Assembly: GCA_016192035.1 (NCBI GenBank)
Contig: JACPUW010000002.1
Span: 1-64,000, forward strand
From: Bacteroidota bacterium
GTDB taxonomy: Bacteria > Bacteroidota > Bacteroidia > CAILMK01 > JACPUW01
Direction: 5' to 3'
DNA: 64,000 nt
Program-made: the position numbers and the translations under genes
Shown: piece by piece, positions 9,706-20,645 of the stretch
How positions within the stretch are numbered: position 1 is the stretch's first letter
How the letters are laid out: each line of letters opens with the position of its first letter
The notes under the pieces: model-generated
Databases searched by the model: none
The model's input: only the letters and a program-made list of their open reading frames with translations
Told to the model about the DNA's origin: nothing

Positions 9706-9740
9706 TTTGTAAACATTAAGGACAATAACTTTTACTTTAA
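9706..9740 (+). promoter_or_regulatory. Likely promoter of the first PKD protein gene
   Basis: TTTG at 9706-9709 is followed after 23 bases by TACTTTAA at 9733-9740, a one-mismatch version of the Bacteroidota TTTG / TAnnTTTG pair. The predicted start near 9746 excludes the in-frame TTG at 9741 as start codon and favours the ATG at 9795. Confidence 0.4.
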
Positions 9741-9794
9741 TTGAATTGGGCCTCCCATAGCTTCGCCACAAAGTACCTACTAGCAGTGCGTACC

Positions 9795-12700
9795 ATGAGT
9801 GTAAACTGGCCCAGGCCCTGGGTTTCCATATTCGTATATGTGTTTGTGCTACAAGCCATAAACGCACAAGGACAGTGTGGTTCTTTTATCGTTTCAGCCA
9901 CCGACACCCAAATCTGCCTCAACCAGGTAGTCACTTTCAAAGCCACCAATATTCCCGCCCTAAGCCAATACACCTGGTATTTGGGTCTTGATACCATAAA
10001 GGGCACCGATAAGGATACCGTTTCGGTAGCCTATTACAAGCTGGGCACCTTCGGTATCCGCTTGCTAATCAAGCTCAAAAATGGCGATACCTGTTCTGTG
10101 GTAAAACCAGGTTTTATCAAGGTGGGCCAGGCACCGCCAATACCCAAAGTAACCGCCAATTTTACAAGCCTTTGTGATGTTAACCAATCGGTTAAATTAT
10201 CAACCAATGCTGCCGGCATGGCCAAGTATGTGTGGAACGTTGGCCAGATCCTTTACAAGGACAGCACTACTACCATTACCCACAAATTCATAAGAAATGG
10301 ATTCTTTGATGTGGCCCTGAAGGTAGAAAATGCCTATGGTTGCGCCACCACTGTGGTGTATGACTCCCTCATACTGGTAGAACGAAAGCCGGCAATTGAC
10401 CTAGGTATAGGGTCGGCCTCCTTTTGCGACACCCACACACTCTTTCTGTCACCAGGGTACCACATGTTTAACCAGAAGGGTTTCAACTTTTCTTGGACCC
10501 TATCCGGAAGCCATATGGGTAGTTCTTCAAGTAAAGTGCCGGGAAAACTGTTTTATGCCAATAGGGGTGTATATACTTTTGGTTTAGATGTAGTAAGTAC
10601 AGGAAACTGTACCTATTCCTATCTGTTTCCCGACACGCTTTTTATAGGTAAATCTTCCAAACTGGCGCATACCAAATCCACTTCCGCTCCCTGCAATGAA
10701 CAAACATTTAAGATAGACCTAAACCAGCCGGGCGAGTTGATCAACCCACCCACTTGGAAGTTCGTTGGCGACTCCGTGAAAGTGACAAAAGGGGCCAATA
10801 GCGCAAAGGCAACCTATAAGAAGCTGGGAAACTACAAGTACACCATCTCGCATGACGACATGGGTTGCGTTAGTGAAGTGACCGGGACCAACACTGTGAC
10901 ACTGCGAAACCTCAATGCCCAATTTGTGCTCAGTGCCGATTGTTCCTGTAGGCCTCAAGATACATTCTTTGTAACAAATACTACCAAGGGCGCAACGCCA
11001 AGCACTTCCTACCTATGGCGGGTAACAGATGCATCGGACAACCTGATTTTTAGCGACAATAGCCTACAACCCAAGCTTATAATCAACGGTTACGGCACGT
11101 ACAACGTAGAGCTTAGGGCGGTGGACACCAGCGGCTGCCATGACTCCCTGTATGAAGAGGCAGCAATCAAAATAAGCCCGGCTACTCCCGGCATAGCCGC
11201 CGAGCCCAAGGTGGCCTGTGTGGGCCAGGACATAGAGTTTAGGGTTGACTCCATCTGCCAGGATGGGTTTGTTTCTGCCCAGTGGAATTTTTATGCTCCC
11301 GGCAACAAACTCGTGGCCACTTCCTACGACCGATTTCCCATACTTTCATTTGCCGATAAGGGCTTTTACAAGGCCACACTTACCTACACCACAGCAAAAT
11401 GCACCACCACTATCACTAGGCACAAGGTATTTGAGGTAGTGGGGCTTAAGTCTATCAATTTCACTTTGTCAGATACCACGCCTTGTGAGGGTGCAGTCAT
11501 CAATGCCGCCCTTAAGGTAGATCCGCCAACCATTGCCCCCAGGGTAAACTGGACAATTACCCATGTGAGCAAGCCGGGCATCGTTTTCAATGCCACCGCC
11601 GTACAAGCCCAGCCAAACGAATTCCTGCTAAAACCGAATACCACCGGTATATTCAATATGAAGTTGGTTGTCAATGGGGGTAGTGGCTGTAAGGATTCCA
11701 TTGAGCTGCCGTCTTTTGTCAGTGTTTCGGGGGTCAAGTTTGGGTTCAACGCCGATGAGGTAGTAGGCTGCCTTCCCTTTAAGACCACCCTGCGGGCTAC
11801 AATTACTAAAAACGAGCACTATAAAAACCCCAGCAACAATGCGCTGACATATGAATGGCAAGTGCAACCCAATAATACCGCCACAATCAAAGACCCAACT
11901 GGGGCCAAAACCGGTATAGACATTGCCAAAGTGGGCAACTACAATGTGTTTTTGAAAGTAACCAATAGTGATGGGTGCAGTGACGGTGTTTTAAAGGAAG
12001 ACCTGTTTGCCTTTGACTTCAAAGCGGCATTTGGCTTGGATACCAATGTGTGTCAAGGGATTCAAGTGCAACCCACAAACAATACACCGGGAACCAACAT
12101 AGCCTATCGCTGGTACTGTAATGATACCAATGCCTTTTTTCACACCAGACGCATCATTCCTCAGCCCAAGATCAGCTTTCTCAAGCCAGGCGTATATACC
12201 CTTTGGATGGTGGCCACCACCAAGTCGGGATGTAAGGATTCCGCATCTAAAACGATTGTAGTCCATCCCTTTGACTTCGATTTTATGGTGCTGAACAATA
12301 CGCCAAAGTGTACCCCGGCACAATATGAATTCAAAATTGCCCGACAAAACGTGGATACGTTTATCTGGAAGTTTGGCGATGGCAAAAAAGTGGTTACCGA
12401 CCAAAGTGGAATAGCGCATGTGTTTGACCTATCCACCGTAAAACCCTTTCGCAACGAATTTGATGTGGCCTTGATAGGGTTCAACCAACTGGGATGCAGG
12501 GATACCATTAGCTATGCCGATTTAATCAAGGTACTAGGCCCTAATCCCACCTTTGGGTATAAAGTATCCAGGGGATGTGACCCCATGGAGGTAGAGTTTA
12601 TTGACTCTACTGACCAGGTGGTGAAATTCTACTTCAACTATGGCGATGGCAGTTCCGTTGATAGCATCAGTTTTACCCGGCACACCTACTCCAAGCGCGA

Positions 12701-14699
12701 CACCAACCGCACTTTTGAGGTGTTCAAGCCATTTATCATAGCCTCAGACAAGAACAACTGCTTTGTTTACTACCAGCCTACCGATAGCATAGTGGTATAT
12801 GCCAACCCTATAACCCGATTTTGGCTGCCATCCACGCGGGTTTGCGCACCTCATGCCGCTGTTTTTGCCAACCAATCTAAATTCTCCGTGGCCTACCAGT
12901 GGGACTACACCAACAATGGCTCCATAGACCACACCACGGCACAGGGAAAATTTACCTACAAGAATGGCACCTACAGCGTGAGACTGGTTGCCGAGAACAA
13001 GTTGGGCTGTACCGATACCTTGACCAAGGTGCGCTACCTTACCGTATTTGAAAAACCCACAGCGGTGTTTAATGAGAGCGACACCATACTCTGTCCCAAG
13101 AGATTAATCGAGTTTAAAGACCAAACCAATGCCCAGGCGCCCATCGTATCTTGGTTATGGCGTTTTACGGGAAATTCCCTTCATGATTCGGCATTTGGTC
13201 AGCACCAATTAAAGGCGTTTAAGGATACGGGCTATTTCAGTGTGTCACTAGAGGTATTGGATGCCAATGGTTGTGCCGATACCTTGATTAAGGTCAATAA
13301 ATATCATATCGTCAACCGTTTGCCCATCACTTCACCCATTTTGCACTATGCTTCGGTAAGCGAAAACAATGCAGTGGCACTACAGTGGAACAGGCTAGAA
13401 GCCAAAGGATTTGATGAGCTATTGGTCATTTTGAATGACGACGATGACAATCCCGTGCGTAGGATAACCGACTATAGGGCCGTGAATATTGTGTTGCCAA
13501 ACGCCGATGTGGTGAACGCCCCGCAGCGGTACCGCCTACAGCTTATAGACAGGTGTGCCGATCCAAACAGGAATACTGCTACCCACCAGACCATCCACCT
13601 CAGCGTTACCAGAAACCATAAGCCTTTTGCCAGGCTTAAGTGGACCAAGTACCAGGGCTGGGACAACCTGGATGAATACGTGGTGTACCGCGCTGCCATG
13701 GGGGGCGACTATGAAGAATTGATACGGACCAAACCGGGCGACACGGCCTATGTGGACTATACGGTATGCAACCAGAAATACAGCTACTTAGTGGGTAGCG
13801 TGAACCCTGAAACCGGTAAGGTCACCTATTCCAATGTGGTGGTTTTTGATCCGCAATATGGCAGGCCCAATGACACAGTGGAAGTATCTCTGGCCACGGT
13901 GGTGGGCGATAAGATACTGGTAACCTGGAAAGCCAACGATAACCTGAACGTTAAGGATTTTTTTGTGGATAGGTATGACGAGTACAACGGGTGGATTGAG
14001 CGGTACCGCCAGACCAATGATACTTTTATTATAGACCAAGCGGTGGAATCCAATAGGCTCTCATACAAATACCGGGTGTGGTACCGCGACTATTGCAACA
14101 ATCCCAACCCGGCCAGCAATGAAGCATCTACCCTTTTGTTGCTGGGCTGGGCCTCCAATACCGATTTTGTGTACAGCTGGAATCCCTACCAAGAATGGAG
14201 CAATGGGGTAGCTGCCTACATCATAGAAAAAACATTTAACCTGGATATGCCCTTTGAGGAAGTGGCCATTCTGGGCCCAGAAGCCTCTACCATGATTGAC
14301 AACAAAAAGGCCATTCGCAGTGATAGCGCTTTTTATGTGCGTGTCAAGGCCGTGGAAATGGGCCCTGACCCTGACACGAGTATTTCAAACATCATACAGG
14401 TACACCCGGAACCATTGATTTTTTTACCCAATGCGTTTAGCCCAAATGGCGACAATGTGAACGACCTTCTACACTATGATGGCATAGGCATACAGAAACT
14501 GAGCGATGAGGCTTTTCTTTTTGAAGTGTATAACCGTTGGGGCGAGAAAGTATTTGAAAGCAAGTCGTTTAACATAAGATGGGACGGCAGCTATCAAGGC
14601 AAGGATTGTGAAATGGGCAACTACACTTACTACGTACGTTTCAGGGGGGTCAACGGCACAACGTATGTTTATACAGGCGATGTAGTTCTTTTTAGGTAA
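9795..14699 (+). CDS. Giant PKD-repeat surface protein with T9SS type B sorting domain
   Basis: A 1634-residue protein. The signal peptide is in MSVNWPRPWVSIFVYVFVLQ and ends at AQG. The body, to about residue 1130, is a chain of PKD/Ig-like beta sandwiches: repeated units with FxWxFGDG-type turns (IWKFGDGK, FNYGDGSS, WDYTNNGS) and GC-x-D motifs, giving many paired cysteines that suggest disulfides in an extracellular protein. Residues about 1180-1530 resemble fibronectin type III modules (WKANDNLNVKDFFVDRYDE). From about 1540 comes the type B domain: LPNAFSPNGDNVNDLL, VYNRWGEKVFE, IRWDGSYQG and a final GDVVLFR. Such proteins are adhesin-like cargo of the T9SS. It is the upstream member of a tandem pair with the next gene, 47 bases away. 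Confidence 0.88.
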   Translation: MSVNWPRPWVSIFVYVFVLQAINAQGQCGSFIVSATDTQICLNQVVTFKATNIPALSQYTWYLGLDTIKGTDKDTVSVAYYKLGTFGIRLLIKLKNGDTCSVVKPGFIKVGQAPPIPKVTANFTSLCDVNQSVKLSTNAAGMAKYVWNVGQILYKDSTTTITHKFIRNGFFDVALKVENAYGCATTVVYDSLILVERKPAIDLGIGSASFCDTHTLFLSPGYHMFNQKGFNFSWTLSGSHMGSSSSKVPGKLFYANRGVYTFGLDVVSTGNCTYSYLFPDTLFIGKSSKLAHTKSTSAPCNEQTFKIDLNQPGELINPPTWKFVGDSVKVTKGANSAKATYKKLGNYKYTISHDDMGCVSEVTGTNTVTLRNLNAQFVLSADCSCRPQDTFFVTNTTKGATPSTSYLWRVTDASDNLIFSDNSLQPKLIINGYGTYNVELRAVDTSGCHDSLYEEAAIKISPATPGIAAEPKVACVGQDIEFRVDSICQDGFVSAQWNFYAPGNKLVATSYDRFPILSFADKGFYKATLTYTTAKCTTTITRHKVFEVVGLKSINFTLSDTTPCEGAVINAALKVDPPTIAPRVNWTITHVSKPGIVFNATAVQAQPNEFLLKPNTTGIFNMKLVVNGGSGCKDSIELPSFVSVSGVKFGFNADEVVGCLPFKTTLRATITKNEHYKNPSNNALTYEWQVQPNNTATIKDPTGAKTGIDIAKVGNYNVFLKVTNSDGCSDGVLKEDLFAFDFKAAFGLDTNVCQGIQVQPTNNTPGTNIAYRWYCNDTNAFFHTRRIIPQPKISFLKPGVYTLWMVATTKSGCKDSASKTIVVHPFDFDFMVLNNTPKCTPAQYEFKIARQNVDTFIWKFGDGKKVVTDQSGIAHVFDLSTVKPFRNEFDVALIGFNQLGCRDTISYADLIKVLGPNPTFGYKVSRGCDPMEVEFIDSTDQVVKFYFNYGDGSSVDSISFTRHTYSKRDTNRTFEVFKPFIIASDKNNCFVYYQPTDSIVVYANPITRFWLPSTRVCAPHAAVFANQSKFSVAYQWDYTNNGSIDHTTAQGKFTYKNGTYSVRLVAENKLGCTDTLTKVRYLTVFEKPTAVFNESDTILCPKRLIEFKDQTNAQAPIVSWLWRFTGNSLHDSAFGQHQLKAFKDTGYFSVSLEVLDANGCADTLIKVNKYHIVNRLPITSPILHYASVSENNAVALQWNRLEAKGFDELLVILNDDDDNPVRRITDYRAVNIVLPNADVVNAPQRYRLQLIDRCADPNRNTATHQTIHLSVTRNHKPFARLKWTKYQGWDNLDEYVVYRAAMGGDYEELIRTKPGDTAYVDYTVCNQKYSYLVGSVNPETGKVTYSNVVVFDPQYGRPNDTVEVSLATVVGDKILVTWKANDNLNVKDFFVDRYDEYNGWIERYRQTNDTFIIDQAVESNRLSYKYRVWYRDYCNNPNPASNEASTLLLLGWASNTDFVYSWNPYQEWSNGVAAYIIEKTFNLDMPFEEVAILGPEASTMIDNKKAIRSDSAFYVRVKAVEMGPDPDTSISNIIQVHPEPLIFLPNAFSPNGDNVNDLLHYDGIGIQKLSDEAFLFEVYNRWGEKVFESKSFNIRWDGSYQGKDCEMGNYTYYVRFRGVNGTTYVYTGDVVLFR

Positions 14700-14718
14700 T
14701 TCCTATCACCTGCCTTTG

Positions 14719-14726
14719 TACTTTTC
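14719..14726 (+). promoter_or_regulatory. Possible -7 element between the two PKD genes
   Basis: TACTTTTC differs from TAnnTTTG only in the last base. It lies 20 bases before the ATG at 14747, so the second PKD gene may have its own promoter in the short gap. Confidence 0.3.
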
Positions 14727-14746
14727 ACACCGTATTGCGCAACAGT

Positions 14747-17700
14747 ATGAGATGGATGTGTCTGATAATGGCCTTGGTGGCAGGGGTATGCACGCCCTCA
14801 AGTACCTTGGCCCAGTGCCCCGGATATGCTTTTTTCGCTTCAGATTCTATGGGCTGCGAAAACGATATTTTCTCATTCTACACAGTCCCCAAGGCACCTA
14901 AGGCCGCCCTGCTCAACTGGGATTTTGAAACCAAACAGGTAAGCAACAATCCCAATCCATCGGTGGCTTTTACCACCGCCGACACCATCAGCGTAACATT
15001 ATACTTGGCCCTTCCGGGGGGAAATTCTTGTACCCTCAAAAAGGCAGATTACATAACCATAGGACAGAACCCAAAGATCAATTCCCTGACCGTTTCGCAT
15101 AAGGAGCTGTGCGATATAGGAAAAGAGGCGATGTTGACCATTTCATCGCCCGCCGCCAAGAGAATTACCTGGGCCCTCGAGGGCAGCTCTTACGGCGGTT
15201 CGGCCAAGTCTATCAAGCATACGTTTACCAAACCCGGATATGCCACCCTGCAACTTGTGGTAGAAGGTCAATTTGGCTGTAGCACTAAAAAGATCTATGA
15301 TTCCATATTGTTTGTTGACCGCAAGCCCTTGGTAACCTTTCCATTTACCGATACCACCCTTTGTGGGGCTACCCGGTTTCGTTGCAACCCAAAAGTGGTC
15401 TTTTACGGGCATAAACAGTTTGATTTCAACTGGGGTATGCAAGGGGCCACACCCAACTCTAGCACCGTATCCCCGCCATTTAAAGTTGATTATCCCAATA
15501 CCAATAGTGCACATGACATAAGCCTGACACTCTCCAGCAAGGCATCTTCTTGCACCTTTAACTATCTGTATCCTGATGTGATAAAGGTAGTTTCGGCACC
15601 CAGCCTACAGGTGGACGCACAGCCCCTCAATGGGCCTGGATGTAAAAATGCCAAATTCAGCATGGTGCTAAAGAACCCAGGTATTGATGCCGATAAGGTG
15701 GTCTGGAGCCATACGCATGGCGATTCGCTGGAGCTGAGCAAAAAAGGTGGCGACTCCATAATTGCCACCGGCAAATACACTGGCAAGTACACGGTAAAAG
15801 TATCTTATCCCTTTGCCAATTGTACCAAATCGGCCACCGTAAGCATAGCAACAGAGAACAACCCTGTGGCGGCCCGCATGGACCGCAACCTCTCGTGTAT
15901 ATGCAAGGTGCCTTCACAAATTACCGTGCTGAACCGCAGCAGCCATGCCGGCGCCGTGCCCATGACCTACCTATGGACCCTCACCAATGCAAAAGGAAAA
16001 TTCATTGCCAGCAGCACGGACACCCACTTTAGGTGGCGGGCTGATAGGTATGGCAATTTTACCCTAAACATCAAGGCTACCGATACTGACGGTTGCTATG
16101 ACATTGGTAGCTTTGCTTTTAAGGCCAGACCGCTGCTTCCATGGTTTGTGGTATCGCCCAGCGTGGCCTGCCCAGGCACCGAGGTGGCATATGAACTGGA
16201 TGATACCCTTTGCGTGGGCACCATTGACACACTTACATGGACGTTTTTCCAAACCGACAAATCAATAAAAGACACCAAGAAAGGCAAGGAGGTACAGGAA
16301 AAGTACCAAGATACAGGCTGGTATGCCACCAGGGTAACCGTTAAAACACAAGAAGGCTGTCTGGCATCTACCACCATAGATTCTTGCCTCCATATCACGG
16401 AACTCAACCAACTACAAGCCGATATACCTAAGGGCCCATTTTGCGTGGGTGATGAGGTAAAACTTTCGTATCAGGCATTTCCGGCAGAAATGGTGGGCGA
16501 GTGGTACGGTGTTTTTACCCATGATGATACCACGGTGTATTCAAAATTGGGTGATTCCATCAAGTTCAACCCGCCGCTACCAGGATGGTATGATGTGAAG
16601 GTGGTCTTTGTTACCGACGAGTGCTCCGACTCCCTTGTTTTTAACCAAGCGCTTGAAATAGGAGGGGTTACATTTGATTTTACCCCCTTGCAGCTTTCAG
16701 GTTGCATTCCCTTTACCACCACGCTGAAACCTATGGTGGGCCTAAATGTGCTGGTAGGTACCACCGACAAATCCCTGGCGTACACCTGGACAATTGACCC
16801 TCTTTCCCGAGGAAATATAGCGGATGCCAATGCCAGGGATGCCGAAGTGACCGTGAGCAAAGCGGGAAACATTGATATAGGGCTTACCATCTCCAATGCC
16901 CAAGGATGTTCGGCCACGGTAGAAAAGAAGGGCCTGTTCAATATTGGCTTATCGGCGGGCTTCTCCCTGCCAAACGACAGCTTGTGCCGTGGGTTGGAGT
17001 ACCACATAAGCAATACTTCCACGGGTTTTGCTTCGGTAAAATGGGAAAGCAACGATCCGGCTACTGTCTTTTTACCCTCCGACACCTCTTCACAGCCCGT
17101 GGTCATTTTTGGTTCAACAGGCATCAACCATATACAAATCAGGGCAATAGATATGGGTGGTTGTAAGGATTCGCTCTCCTATGCATACCAAATCATGGAC
17201 TTTGACTTGGGGTTTGACGTGGACGATACCAGCGCCCAGTGTTCGCCCGCACAATACCTTTTTACCGCCCGGGCCACCAACGTGGATACTTTTATATGGA
17301 ATTTTGACGACGACCGGGGCCCTGTTTCTACTACCCTTCTTGATTATCTCAAAATCTTTGATTTAACGCGGATATACCCCTACAGGAACGCTTTTCATGT
17401 AGCCCTGCTGGGCAAGAACAAGATGGGTTGCCAAGATTCCGTGTTCCTGCCACAACCCCTCAAGGTATTGGGGCCTGTGCCCAAGTTTTTCATCAAGCAA
17501 AACATGGGTTGTGCGCCATTTACAGCACAGTTTATTGATAGCAGTATTAATGCACACAAGGTATATGTTGATTTCGGTGACAATACCAGCATCGATTCAA
17601 TAAACTACCTGTCCCATACCTATGTGCTACCTGATTCACTGGAAGAATATGCAGCCTACCGCCCTTTTATTATAGTAAAGGACAAGAATGACTGCAAATT

Positions 17701-19648
17701 GAGTTACCGCACGCCAGATACCCTATTTGTATATGCGCCACCCAGGGCCAGGTTTAGGGCCCAGCCGCACACCGCTTGTGCCCCGGCCAGGCTGCGGTTC
17801 TCTGATACTTCGCGGTTTGCCTATTCCTGGAAATGGCTCTGGGATGACGGCAAGGAGTTACTGGGCAACTATCCATTGGCAGAGCATACCTATGGCACGG
17901 GTACTTACCAACCTACCTTAGTGGCATTCAATAAGGTAGGCTGTGCCGATTCTTTTTCCCTTTCCAGATCTATTGAATTGCTCCAGCCTCCTGCTGCCCT
18001 GTTTAACCCTTTTGACACCATAGCCTGTGTAGGTCAGGGCATAGATTTTAGGGATTCTACTACTTCTATATACCCCTTGCGCTCCTGGATGTGGGAATTT
18101 GGGCTTGGTGGAAATGCCGATACTTCCTACCGCCAACATCCAACTTTTGTGTATGGGGCACCTGGCACTTACCATGTTACACTGGTGGCCACCGATTCCA
18201 ACGGTTGCAGCGACACCCTAATTCAGTCTGAACTTATGGATGTCTATGATAAACTGCCCATAGCCCCCCCTTTGATACACCAAGTGGGCGTGGTGGACGA
18301 TAGGGCAGTAGAGGTAAGCTTCTTGGCCACGGAGCGATTTGCCTTTTCGTCTTATGCGCTTTTTGAGCTGGGCACCAATACCAAGGTGTATGAAACCACC
18401 CGCCGTACCGATACCACTGTATTGGTACACCAACCCAATTGGTTGTTTCCCGACTCCAATACCTATTGTTTTAGGCTTCAAGTCACTGATAAATGTGAAT
18501 TTACACATGGCAGCGATACCCACTGCACCATATGGCTGGGCATAGATACCAGCGACAAACAGGTGGGCCAGCTGCACTGGACACCCTATAATGGATGGAA
18601 AGATGACCTGCAGCACTACCAGGTACTGCGTACCATCAATGATGGTTCGGCTACCGATCTCATTGCCATTGTACCTCCATCCACCCGGTTTTATTCAGAT
18701 TCTACCGTGTGCAACAAGGATTATCGCTATGAAGTGCGGGCGGCTCACACCAACAATCGCTGGGTTTCGCTGAGCAACGACCGGATATATACGCCAGAAT
18801 ATGTTTTTCAGAGCAAGCCCCTAGGCATGCACCTGGCTACGGTAGAAGGGGAGGGCGTGAGGGTAATATGGCAGCGGGGCATACAGCGAAACGTGTTATA
18901 CTATACCCTGGATAGGCGGCAACCCGGATACGCTTGGGCCAGGGATTGGCGGGTGGTAACCGATACCACCTACCTGGACACGAACGCCCAGGTGCTCCAG
19001 CAATACTACCAGTATAGGGTTAGGGCCGTGGACGAATGCGGGTATGTTAGCAAGCCCAGTAAGTTGGCCAACAGCATATTGCTTCAGGCCCGCCCTACCA
19101 CGCGCGACTTTGGGCTGGCCTGGAATGCCTACCGCGATTGGCCACAAGGGGTTGAAAAATATGCGGTCTTGCGCCGGGGGCCTAACGATAGCCTGTTCTA
19201 TCTTCTGGCCGTTTTGGCTGGCACTGACACTGCCTTCTTGGACACCAGCGCTTTCTTGCTTTTTGACCAACCCTTTGCTTACCAAGTGGTGGCCCATGAA
19301 AAAGGAGGCCAGAGGCAGGCGAGCTACGCCAACCAGGTAATGGTGGCCCCGCTACCCAGTATGTTTGTGCCCACAGCTTTTACCCCAAACGGTGACGGCA
19401 CCAATGACCTATTTGTGATTAAAGGCTTTGGCTTGATTGACCCGGAGGCTAACAATGATGGATTTCAGGTGCTCCTATACAACCGTTGGGGCGAAAGGGT
19501 TTATCAATCAAATGATTGGAATGATGGTTGGGATGGGCTGTTCAAGGGCTCCCCTTGCCCAGCGGGCCATTACCTATGCGTAGTGTCGGCCCAGGGCATC
19601 AACGGCCAACTCTTATTCTCCACATCTACCGTCTTGCTTATCAGGTAG
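14747..19648 (+). CDS. Second giant PKD-repeat surface protein with T9SS type B sorting domain
   Basis: A 1633-residue paralogue of the preceding protein, with the same architecture and almost the same length. ATG 14747 (MRWMCLIMALVAGVCTP) starts a signal peptide ending at TLAQ; a TTG 12 bases upstream is less likely. Collinear blocks shared with the first copy include VDTFIWNFDDDR against VDTFIWKFGDGK, ALLGKNKMGCQD against ALIGFNQLGCRD, and KVLGPVPKF against KVLGPNPTF. The PKD chain carries the same cysteine pattern, then fibronectin-like modules, and a type B domain from about residue 1540 (VPTAFTPNGDGTNDLF, YNRWGERVYQ, GWDGLFKG). The pair looks like an old duplication, well diverged. No enzymatic motif is visible. 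Confidence 0.88.
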   Translation: MRWMCLIMALVAGVCTPSSTLAQCPGYAFFASDSMGCENDIFSFYTVPKAPKAALLNWDFETKQVSNNPNPSVAFTTADTISVTLYLALPGGNSCTLKKADYITIGQNPKINSLTVSHKELCDIGKEAMLTISSPAAKRITWALEGSSYGGSAKSIKHTFTKPGYATLQLVVEGQFGCSTKKIYDSILFVDRKPLVTFPFTDTTLCGATRFRCNPKVVFYGHKQFDFNWGMQGATPNSSTVSPPFKVDYPNTNSAHDISLTLSSKASSCTFNYLYPDVIKVVSAPSLQVDAQPLNGPGCKNAKFSMVLKNPGIDADKVVWSHTHGDSLELSKKGGDSIIATGKYTGKYTVKVSYPFANCTKSATVSIATENNPVAARMDRNLSCICKVPSQITVLNRSSHAGAVPMTYLWTLTNAKGKFIASSTDTHFRWRADRYGNFTLNIKATDTDGCYDIGSFAFKARPLLPWFVVSPSVACPGTEVAYELDDTLCVGTIDTLTWTFFQTDKSIKDTKKGKEVQEKYQDTGWYATRVTVKTQEGCLASTTIDSCLHITELNQLQADIPKGPFCVGDEVKLSYQAFPAEMVGEWYGVFTHDDTTVYSKLGDSIKFNPPLPGWYDVKVVFVTDECSDSLVFNQALEIGGVTFDFTPLQLSGCIPFTTTLKPMVGLNVLVGTTDKSLAYTWTIDPLSRGNIADANARDAEVTVSKAGNIDIGLTISNAQGCSATVEKKGLFNIGLSAGFSLPNDSLCRGLEYHISNTSTGFASVKWESNDPATVFLPSDTSSQPVVIFGSTGINHIQIRAIDMGGCKDSLSYAYQIMDFDLGFDVDDTSAQCSPAQYLFTARATNVDTFIWNFDDDRGPVSTTLLDYLKIFDLTRIYPYRNAFHVALLGKNKMGCQDSVFLPQPLKVLGPVPKFFIKQNMGCAPFTAQFIDSSINAHKVYVDFGDNTSIDSINYLSHTYVLPDSLEEYAAYRPFIIVKDKNDCKLSYRTPDTLFVYAPPRARFRAQPHTACAPARLRFSDTSRFAYSWKWLWDDGKELLGNYPLAEHTYGTGTYQPTLVAFNKVGCADSFSLSRSIELLQPPAALFNPFDTIACVGQGIDFRDSTTSIYPLRSWMWEFGLGGNADTSYRQHPTFVYGAPGTYHVTLVATDSNGCSDTLIQSELMDVYDKLPIAPPLIHQVGVVDDRAVEVSFLATERFAFSSYALFELGTNTKVYETTRRTDTTVLVHQPNWLFPDSNTYCFRLQVTDKCEFTHGSDTHCTIWLGIDTSDKQVGQLHWTPYNGWKDDLQHYQVLRTINDGSATDLIAIVPPSTRFYSDSTVCNKDYRYEVRAAHTNNRWVSLSNDRIYTPEYVFQSKPLGMHLATVEGEGVRVIWQRGIQRNVLYYTLDRRQPGYAWARDWRVVTDTTYLDTNAQVLQQYYQYRVRAVDECGYVSKPSKLANSILLQARPTTRDFGLAWNAYRDWPQGVEKYAVLRRGPNDSLFYLLAVLAGTDTAFLDTSAFLLFDQPFAYQVVAHEKGGQRQASYANQVMVAPLPSMFVPTAFTPNGDGTNDLFVIKGFGLIDPEANNDGFQVLLYNRWGERVYQSNDWNDGWDGLFKGSPCPAGHYLCVVSAQGINGQLLFSTSTVLLIR

Positions 19649-19669
19649 TAAGCAGCGATTGCCGGCTAC

Positions 19670-20641
19670 CTAATATCCATCACCGGCAAGCAGATGCTGG
19701 TTGTAGTAATCAAATACCCCTTCTTGTATGTTGAGGAAAGGCTCCGTATAGCCTGCCGCCCTAAGTTTGGCCATATTGGCTTGGGTATAGTACTGGTAAG
19801 TTTCCCTTATGTCCTGTGGGGTATCTATATACGCTATCTGCGCCGGTAGGCCGGCACTGTCAAAGAGGGCGTGCGCCAATTCCTTAAATGTTTGTGCATG
19901 GCCCGTTCCCAGGTTGTATAAACCATTGTGGAGAGGGTTTCTGTCTTCCATAAAGTGGCAAATCACCTTCACCACGTCTTTCACATAGATAAAGTCCCTC
20001 TTCTGCTCGCCATGGCCTACACCGGTGCGGTGTGACCTAAACAGTTTTACCACACCGCTTTCCTTCATCTGCCCATAGGCATGATACACCACACTGGCCA
20101 TGCGCCCTTTGTGGCCCTCATTGGGGCCATATACGTTAAAGAACTTAAATCCCGCCCAGAAATATGGTTTATCTGCTTGAGATAAAGCCCATTGGTCAAA
20201 ATCATTTTTACTTACGCCATAAGGATTGAGCGGGCGCAAGTGGGGCACCAGTTCATGTCGGTCGTCATACCCCAGTTCTCCCAGGCCATAGGTAGCCGCC
20301 GATGAGGCATACAGCAGGGGCAGTCCATATTCCGTACACGCCAGCCAAAGCCTTTGGGTATAGCCTAGGTTCAGCCTATTGAATACCTCAGGGTCTTGCT
20401 CGGTGGTATCGGTGCGGGCACCCAGGTGAACAACCATCTGTACCTGAATCCAATTATCGGATAACCAATGGAATAAATGGTCCCGATTCACCTTAGTGAG
20501 ATGTTCCAAGCCCATCAGGTTATGTTGTTTGTCGGCCCGCGAAAAGTCGTCCACCAACACCAAATCGCGGTAGCCCTGGCGGTAGAGGTGCTGGGCAGTG
20601 CAACTGCCTATGAAACCCGCTGCCCCGGTAACTACGATCAT
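19670..20641 (-). CDS. hldD: ADP-L-glycero-D-manno-heptose 6-epimerase
   Basis: A 323-residue short-chain dehydrogenase/reductase-type epimerase that makes ADP-L-glycero-D-manno-heptose for lipopolysaccharide core. The NAD(P) motif TGAAGFIG is at residues 5-12, SSAATYG at 113-119, and the catalytic Y141-x3-K145 lies in NPYGVSK. FKFFNVYGPNE and a KRDFIYVKDV block match the HldD family. The open frame reaches five codons further, but that part is the -7 promoter element itself (20646-20653), so ATG 20641 is the start and the messenger may be leaderless. It converges with the second PKD gene and is the only sugar-nucleotide gene here. Confidence 0.9.
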   Translation of the reverse strand: MIVVTGAAGFIGSCTAQHLYRQGYRDLVLVDDFSRADKQHNLMGLEHLTKVNRDHLFHWLSDNWIQVQMVVHLGARTDTTEQDPEVFNRLNLGYTQRLWLACTEYGLPLLYASSAATYGLGELGYDDRHELVPHLRPLNPYGVSKNDFDQWALSQADKPYFWAGFKFFNVYGPNEGHKGRMASVVYHAYGQMKESGVVKLFRSHRTGVGHGEQKRDFIYVKDVVKVICHFMEDRNPLHNGLYNLGTGHAQTFKELAHALFDSAGLPAQIAYIDTPQDIRETYQYYTQANMAKLRAAGYTEPFLNIQEGVFDYYNQHLLAGDGY

Positions 20642-20645
20642 GCCA